From Strongylocentrotus droebachiensis (taxonomy: Eukaryota > Echinodermata > Echinoidea > Camarodonta > Strongylocentrotidae): a stretch of 64,000 nucleotides of DNA. The stretch spans positions 186,001 through 250,000 of the forward strand of contig JAVYIG010000314.1 in the NCBI GenBank assembly GCA_035222895.1, given 5' to 3'. Position 1 is the stretch's first letter. Each line of letters starts with the position of its first letter. Shown here one piece after another: positions 57,478 to 64,000 of this stretch. The notes below the pieces were generated by a model, which saw nothing but the letters and a program-made list of their open reading frames with translations, had not been told where the DNA came from and made no database searches. Position numbers and translations under genes: made by a program.

Positions 57478-60091
57478 CATAGAGATATATACTTAATAAG
57501 GCTAGAGAGCGGACTCGTCATACGCGCCCGTTCAAAGCTCTGTGCGCGCATGGAGTGCGGTCCGCCATTACTAAGGAGGGCACAACTTCGAGAAATACCC
57601 GGATGTTCCCTTCGAAACTGTGCTACTGATATGCAATATGAAGCTTCATATTTGGGGTTGTTGTTTTCGAGTATGAAACGTTATAATTGTGGTATTTTGC
57701 ATAATGCATGAACCCTACTCATGCCTCAGTCATGGTATCTGGTGTAGGTCAAGATTAATTATTGGTGTTATGGTGAGGTAAAAGGGACACAAAAAGCTAT
57801 TTTTATTTCAGTATATCTTCAATTTTTCTTCCTCTTTGTCAATATAAAACTGTGATATAATGACATCAAATATTACTTGGCTTTCAAACAATCAGAATCA
57901 AGCATTTGGGACTTGTATTTGATATCTATGTCATGATATTAAACAAAGTTTTAAGCTACAGGGCTAATGTCTTTCTAATTCAGTTATTATGAGAGCCAGG
58001 GTTTATTGATTTAAAACGCTTTAAAGGTAATATATTCATTTTATGTTTATGGCTATTATAAACAGATTGATACTTACAGATTTTGGACAGAGATGGGTAC
58101 ATAGATAGCTAGACATAATAAGATGGATAGATAGATATAATATAGAAGGATAGGTAGATAACGGAAATGCAGATATAGGACGATACTGAAGATAGGAAGA
58201 GGGGGAAGGAAAGAATTATACACATTTATTTTTAAAAATTATGTTATTTACTCATCCAATCATTCATTCAATCATTCATCCAAACATTCTTTTTCTTCTT
58301 CTCTCACTCTCAAATTCACACCTTCTGTCTTTCACCTATTCTCTAGAAAATCTCTATATGTCTGAAAGAATAATTCAATTCTTTACAGTTCACTAGAAAT
58401 AAATATTCTTTAAAAACAGCTGATCATTGATGTAATAATTATTTATTCACACCACTTTTTTTCTCCATAAATAATATTCTCCTTGATACAGTATATTTCT
58501 CATTTTCTTCATCAACCAGTTTTAACAGAATATACTTATGATAATTTGATTTGAAGAAAAAAAATGAATAAATGAACCTTTTATTACCACACGTGTGTTG
58601 AATATTCTACAGCATAGGCATTTCAGTTTTGACATTTTATTGGACATATATACTGCTATAATACATCACAATTGAAAGGACAGACATTGCAAAAACAACA
58701 TCTCAGATATTAGCCCCAAATTTACTAATTACAAAGACATTTCATCGAAAAATAAAATAAATAAATGCAAACCAGAAATAGCAATTGAGCATATATATTC
58801 GAAGTTACATGTATTGCCATGAAGAACTATAATTGAAGACACTTACATCTCAGGATACTGCAATACACCATTCAGTGAAACCTCATAGTAACAAGGTCTT
58901 TTGACATTATTATTCATCAGGGAATAATAATAGTTTTGAAACTGATGACCCTCAAATTTACACAGTAGATATACTAGATAGCAAAAGAGTGCACAATCTT
59001 ATGGGTTTACATCTAGTGATATTATTCCATATAATTGTTCTGTTATCAAATCTCTTCAAAAGCAGTTTTCCATTTTGGGCCAAAATTCAAACCTATGTAC
59101 AAAAAAGATCTATGGGTGTGTATAAGGTGTGCAACTGTACATTACACAAAGCTTTTCAATTGCCACACATCTGTGAATTCTCCTTGTTTACCGTATCGAA
59201 AACATGGCTCACTTGATGTGAATTTCTTGCTTTTCATCGTTAATGATGCAAATCACTTGGTTGAGAGCAATCCAGACAATGTTATAAAAAAGGTCTACAT
59301 GTTTATCTCAGGTTATCTAAACCTGCAGAATCAAAGCACATGTAGAGTGCAAATAATTTGCAAACATTAGAGCAACTGAATCAGATACAGCAGGTACAAT
59401 TATGAAGCTTATAGAGTAAATATTCAAATACAGTGTACCTCACAACAACTCAAAATTCAAGTACATATTTTTTACCCCTAATGTAATCAACTCTTCTAAG
59501 TTCCACTTTAGTTTGCCTTCGTGTAAAGTTAACGAACAGAACATATATGGTTAAGTTGTGCAACTGTCACAATGTGTCCCAAGAATTTTATTTGTTTTTG
59601 TTTTCTGTATTTCTTGAAGATTATTGAAAGCTCTCTCCAGTTTTAAACAGCTTCACAGTCAATCATCCAGTGGATAAGCTATGCAGACAAGAGGCAAAAT
59701 ATAAAAGACTGATCTGTCTTTGTAGTTTGTACAAATTAAGTTCTATGTTTTCTTTTTTGCATAGACTGAGGAATTTTGCTCACTATAGAAAGAGAAAAAA
59801 ACTGGTTTTCCTGACTTCAAGGAGGGCTTTAAGCCCTGGTCTCCTCAACATTTGCAACAGTGTATAGACTACAGAACAGTTGTAATTGTAAAACACAAGA
59901 TGTCACTATAGTATCATTCTCCAGATCAAGAAAGCCTATTTACATCGTAGCCAATCCACACCAGACACAATCCCTGTGATGTGAATTTAGACGTCATGTC
60001 CTACAACTACTTGAAACTTGTACAATGCTGGAACATGTGGATTAAAGCCCCTCTAAAGTGTTTGGAGCCCCAAAAATTTGACGGCAAAATT

Positions 60092-60602
60092 TCACTTAAA
60101 TTGTATAATGTGAAATAGGATGCCATTTAACATTCTGTAGGTTTTCATAAACAAATATGTTTGAAAACAAATATTGATGAAATAAGACAAATTGGGGTTT
60201 TCTGTAAATGCGTTCTCTCCAAAGTTGTGTTGAAGTAGGTCAAGCTGATCCTGGCTAATGAGCTTGCTTTCGTGGACTTCCTGCAAGAGAGTCCTGGTTT
60301 GTCCATCTCTCCTGTTTACCTTCTGTTTCACCACTTGAAGCTGTTTCTTGGCATCCTGCAGTTGCTGTCTGGTTATCTTCAGTTTCTGATCAACTCAGAC
60401 AGAAAAGAATAGTCATGTTCTTTTGTAATATCATAGGGTTTCTTTGGAGGCACGGGAACACTTTTGGATGTTGTACATGGTTTTGCTGGGAGTCTTGAGC
60501 CATGGGTCTGTTTATAGGGAGGATGTCCAGGAAAGACAGTAGGCACAGCACTAGGAAGAAGTGGTGTGTAACATCCTTTTCCTCTCTTGGGTGTATTTCT
60601 GC
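60092..60602 (-). pseudogene. P-like transposase exon: AVPTVFPG box and coiled coil
   Basis: After a TTGTAATGCAG acceptor (near 60603) minus reads PLLPSAVPTVFPGHPPY and KEHDYSFLSEL. A one-base shift follows near 60385, then ITRQQLQDAKKQLQVVKQKV, SKLISQDQLDLLQHNFGENA. The A-V-P box ends a THAP domain, and the Leu/Gln-rich helix with LIS.D.L..L...F is the coiled coil that follows in THAP-type transposases. A stop and frameshift make it non-functional as read. Confidence 0.65.
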
Positions 60603-61183
60603 ATTACAATAAAAGCAAATGGAAACAAAAATGAGTTTTTTTCTCATAGCAGTATTTAATAATGATGTCAGCAAGTCATAAGCAAATTTGATAGAAATAG
60701 TGTAGTGTGCGGTGGGCTTTTTAGGCTAGCCTAGCCTAGTTGGATAACTCCTGTGATGTGAAATATGGCAGGCTAGCCTATCTTTGCCTTTCGGGCTTTA
60801 GAAATTAGAGTATTTAGATCTAGATCTAGATCTAGACCTAGTTAAAATATAAATAAGTTGACATCAATAAGATAAAGTTAATTATATATTCTAAACTTTT
60901 CGTTAATAGAATCAAGCTCAGTCATGGAGTTAATATTTCCGAGTTGGACTCTCTGACTCTTGGAGTTGCGACTCCAGCGCAGCAGAATTTTCCCATCACC
61001 GCCCCCAGAACCTTGACCCATGCCTGCCCCAGCCCGGCGGGCGTGGACTGGCGCGCTCCGCTGAGCACTGTGCAGAACGTTAGCTGCGCTGCGGTGGCTT
61101 GTCATGAGACAATACCCGCATAAACTACATTTTTAGCTCTAAAATCTCCTTATTTAATCAACATAACATTAAGAGGGACTTAC

Positions 61184-61270
61184 TTGTGAAATATTATGCA
61201 GTTCCCTTTCTTTTTTCGGTTCGAACAACCAAATGCAACGCACGAACCTGGCTTCTTCAAATTTTCCACG
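61184..61270 (-). pseudogene. P-like transposase exon: THAP domain start
   Basis: Minus reads LKKPGSCVAFGCSNRKKKGN then CIIFHK ending at a GTAAGT donor (61183-61178). C-V-A-F-G-C-S-N is the first half of the C2CH zinc site. The expected start ATG is not visible just upstream. The second half of the THAP domain (W...CS.HF) was not found between 60603 and 61184. Confidence 0.65.
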
Positions 61271-61400
61271 TATGTTTTGCACAGTATCTTGTTGGGTCGT
61301 TCGTTTTTCTGCCCTCCTTAGTAATGGCGGCCAACGCTCCAGCTCGGAACAGCAATTTGAGCGAGTACGCCCTCTAGTGTTAGTAGTATATATCTCTATG

Positions 61401-62552
61401 GTATCACCATAGGAAGACGATCTGATTAGATTTTGGAGCACGTATGTCAAAGGTCAAGGGTCACAGAGGTCAACTTATGAAATTCCATACATTGAGATTG
61501 TTATCATGATATCTCAAGAACCACTGGAGATTTAAACTTCAAACTTAGTGATAGTGTGTATCACTATAGGAAAACAATCTGATTACATTTTGGAGCACGT
61601 AGGTCAAAGGTCAAGGGTCACAGAGGTCAACTTATGAAATTCCATACATTGAGATTGTTATCATAATATCTCAAGAACCACTGGAGATTTAAACTTCAAA
61701 CTTAATGATAGTGTGTATCACCATAGGAAGACAATCTGATTAGATTTTGGAGCACGTAGGTCAAAGGTCAAGGGTCACAGAGGTCAACTTATGAAATTCC
61801 ATACATTGAGATCGTTATCACGATATCTCAAGAACCACTGGAGAATTTTCACTTCAAACTTAATGATAGTATGTATCACCATATCATAATATCTCAAGAA
61901 CCACTGGAGATTTAAACTTCAAACTTAATGATAGTGTGTATCACCATAGGAAGACAATCTGATTAGATTTTGGAGCACGTAGGTCAAAGGTCAAGGGTCA
62001 CAGAGGTCAACTTATGAAATTCCATACATTGAGATTGTTATCATGATATCTCAAGAACCACTGGAGATTTAAACTCCAAACTGGATGATAGTACATGTAT
62101 GTATCACCATAGGAAGACAATCTGATTAGATTTTGGAGCACGTAGGTCACAGGTCAAGGGTCACAGAGGTCAACTTATGAAATTCCATACATTGAGATCG
62201 TTATCGCGATATCTCAAGAACCACTGGAGAATTTTCACTTCAAACTTAATGATAGTATGTATCACCATAGGAAGACGATCTGTTTAGATTTTGGAGCACG
62301 TAGGTCAAGGGTCACAGAGGTCACCTTGTGAAATTCCATGTCTTCAGCTCGTTATCGCGATATCTCAAGAACCATTTGAGATTTTAAACTTCAAACTTAA
62401 GGATAGTATATATATCACCATAGGAAAACGATCAGATTAGATTTTGGAGTACATGTATGTCAAAGGTCATAGAGGTCAACTTGAAAAATTCAGACTACAT
62501 GTATAGGACTTGTCATGATATGTCAAGAACCACTTGAAATATGTTCCGTTAC
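61401..62552. repeat. ~158-bp satellite, middle part
   Basis: About seven tandem units. ATAGGAAGAC(G/A)ATCTGATTAGA recurs near 61412, 61570, 61728, 61950, 62112, 62268 and 62424. One unit is cut short at 61880. Confidence 0.9.
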
Positions 62553-62556
62553 TTAA

Positions 62557-63395
62557 CCCGTACTTAACTGGGCTATTTTGAGCACCTCCCTGACTGGGGG
62601 GGGGGGGGGGGGGGAGGGGCCGATTGCCTCGAAATTTGGCACGCGTCTTGAGAAATTGCGCAAAGGAAGAGACCTCACTATTATTTTGCTGAAAATTGCT
62701 TATTTTATCAATTATGCTAATTTATGCAATTGCATAAAGGAAGAGACCTCACTATAATTTTGCTGAAAATTACTTATTTTATCAATTATGCTAATTTATG
62801 CAAATCAAATTCATGAATAATGATTTTTATTAACAATTACATAAATAAAGCTTTTACAGAGTTGATTTTGTGGCAAAAAGTTTCTAAAAAGCCTATCGGG
62901 CATTATCACATAAAAAATTTGTCCATGTCTATTTCAATTCTTATGTATTTCATTGTTTTATGAACTTCTTTTGTATTCTATTGTTATTAATTCTTAATCT
63001 TATGTATTGTATTGTTTTAGGACTTCTGATACTTGAGGTTGTTACGTATCAATATTTTGCTTGAATAAATGATAACTAAACTCTAAAGAGTAAAATTATG
63101 CTGATTTATAGACCAAACTAGAAACTTCACTTTGCCATTCATTTTGTACACAAAATGACAAATTTCTCAATTTTCGGCTTGACCTTAGGTCACAATAGGT
63201 CAAGTAACTCTCTAGCTGAATGTCTGATTTTCAAAAAACTTGGTGTCAAAAGATCCGTAAGACTTGAAAGAAAAAACTCATGAAGCAGCATCGCCGAAAA
63301 CATGGCGGTTCATGCGCAACAAAATTTGTTTGGGGGGGGGGGGGGCCTCCGAGGCTCCCTCCTCCCTCCCCCCCCCCCCCCCAGTTAAGTAAGGG
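62557..63395. mobile_element. 839-bp element with TTAA duplication in the satellite
   Basis: TTAA lies at 62553-62556 and 63396-63399. Ends CCCGTACTTAACTGGG and the inverse CCCTTACTTAACTGGGG match at all but one position. Long G and C runs lie near both ends. The interior has a ~75-bp direct duplication (AAGGAAGAGACCTCACTAT...AATTATGCTAATTTATGCAA, about 62663 and 62738). No coding content. Confidence 0.8.
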
Positions 63396-63399
63396 TTAA

Positions 63400-63800
63400 A
63401 AACTTTTTTAAAATATGATAGTGTGTATCACCTTAGGAAGATGATCTGATTTAATTTTGAAGTGTCTAGGTCAGAGGTCAACTGACAAAATTTTAGGTAC
63501 ATATAGCTTTTCTAATGCAAAACCTCAAGAACTGTTTGATATATTTCCTTCAAACGTGATGATAGTGTGTATACCCATAGGAATACAATCCGATTTAATT
63601 TTGTAGTAACTTGCTCAGGGGTCATAGGTCACAGAAGTCGACTCATAGAATGAATTTCCAGGTGTTGGCTTTTTTAAAGTTAAAATCTCTCTAACCACCT
63701 ACATGTAGACATATAAACATAATAGGTAGATGATCTGATTACATTATGGACTAATTACATGTAGGTCAAATGTATAACCATAGGAAGACGATTCGATTTT
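63400..63800. repeat. ~158-bp satellite, diverged right part
   Basis: Two or three weak units (GTGTGTATCACCTTAGGAAG at 63421, ATACCCATAGGAATACAATC at 63570, ACCATAGGAAGACGATTCGA at 63777). The remainder to 64000 is AT-rich, with nothing recognised. Confidence 0.7.
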
Positions 63801-64000
63801 TAGAATACAAAGAAAAGAACGGGATGGGTGGGGGTAAAGAAAAATCATTTGACAGTGATCATTTTGTTTGACCCACAATTATGTTTTATCAACCTATGAA
63901 ATAATAAAATATTGAAGCGTTTAAAGTAATTATTCAAGTTTTAATCAGTGGGATACTATTGATTGAATGTAGTTAATACCTGGAAATGAAATTTTGGACC

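Larger units (their letters stand above)
57478..61400. mobile_element. 3.9-kb P-like element with 8-bp TSD inserted in the satellite
   Basis: The direct repeat GTATCACC flanks it exactly (57470-57477, 61401-61408). The terminal inverted repeat starts CATAGAGATATATACT (16 bp perfect) and continues imperfectly to CTAGAG.GCG.ACTCG. Removing it restores a normal satellite unit. On minus, starting 135 bp from the right end, lie a THAP exon and a following exon with an AVPTVFPG box and coiled coil. P-superfamily elements have 8-bp duplications and THAP-bearing transposases, so this fits. The RNase H-like catalytic region was not found: 57.5-60.0 kb is AT-rich and without recognised coding, so the copy is probably defective. 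Confidence 0.7.

Noticed and set aside
1..64000. tRNA, rRNA and CRISPR-like arrays
   Set aside because: No cloverleaf, rRNA core or spacer-repeat pattern was seen. The tandem repeats present are minisatellites, satellites or transposon parts.

Overview
This is a window of animal nuclear genome: AT-rich, intron-rich, with GT-AG introns, single-copy conserved metazoan genes, and a dense mix of eukaryotic DNA transposons and MITEs. A cilia/flagella gene (DNALI1), a CCAN kinetochore gene (CENPO) and the transposon types present (THAP-bearing, Harbinger-like, pogo-like, piggyBac-like, helicase-associated, Penelope-like) fit a marine invertebrate. An echinoderm or another invertebrate deuterostome is my best guess, but the sequence does not prove it. 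No bacterial operons, CRISPR arrays, rRNA or convincing tRNA genes were seen.

Gene-bearing half (1-36.1 kb). Four host genes can be rebuilt exon by exon, with splice phases that agree. DNALI1 (minus, exons between 3878 and 7519, last exon missing) and EMC2 (plus, ten exons, 7690-17416, 291 aa) are head to head across a 170-bp promoter. PTRHD1 (minus, three exons, 21475-23468, 119 aa) and CENPO (plus, six exons, 23758-36097, 296 aa) are head to head across 289 bp, an arrangement also known in vertebrates. EMC2 intron 1 holds a diverged second copy of exon 2 that is still frame-compatible. Its intron 8 holds a decayed copy of exon 8. The 8-kb first intron of CENPO contains a four-layer nest of DNA transposons in which every insertion can be dated relative to the others by target-site duplications: a 9-bp TSD foldback element, a TA-TSD element inside it, and then an 8-bp TSD element and a second TA-TSD element inside that.

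Transposon-rich half (36.1-64 kb). No host gene was recognised here. From left to right: a pogo-like element with transposase C-terminus (36.75-38.68 kb); a THAP-domain exon (39.3-39.6 kb); a second, decayed THAP domain and a Harbinger-type transposase fragment (41.4-42.0 kb). A 42.3-56.4 kb zone follows, with scrambled and repeatedly duplicated fragments of a large transposase (exon copies with an HCCLYC motif, GGDKG-type fragments, a GNR segment, an LPGGKYW segment). It also carries two parts of a RecQ-type SF2 helicase, a piggyBac-like fragment fused in frame, a 21-bp minisatellite encoding heptapeptides, and a ~765-bp near-identical duplication. I read this zone as broken copies of a helicase-carrying transposon, possibly of the AcademH type.

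The right end (57.2-63.8 kb) is a ~158-bp satellite interrupted by a 3.9-kb P-like element (8-bp TSD, THAP exon) and by an 839-bp TTAA-TSD element. Many smaller foldback MITEs lie in introns and intergenic DNA.
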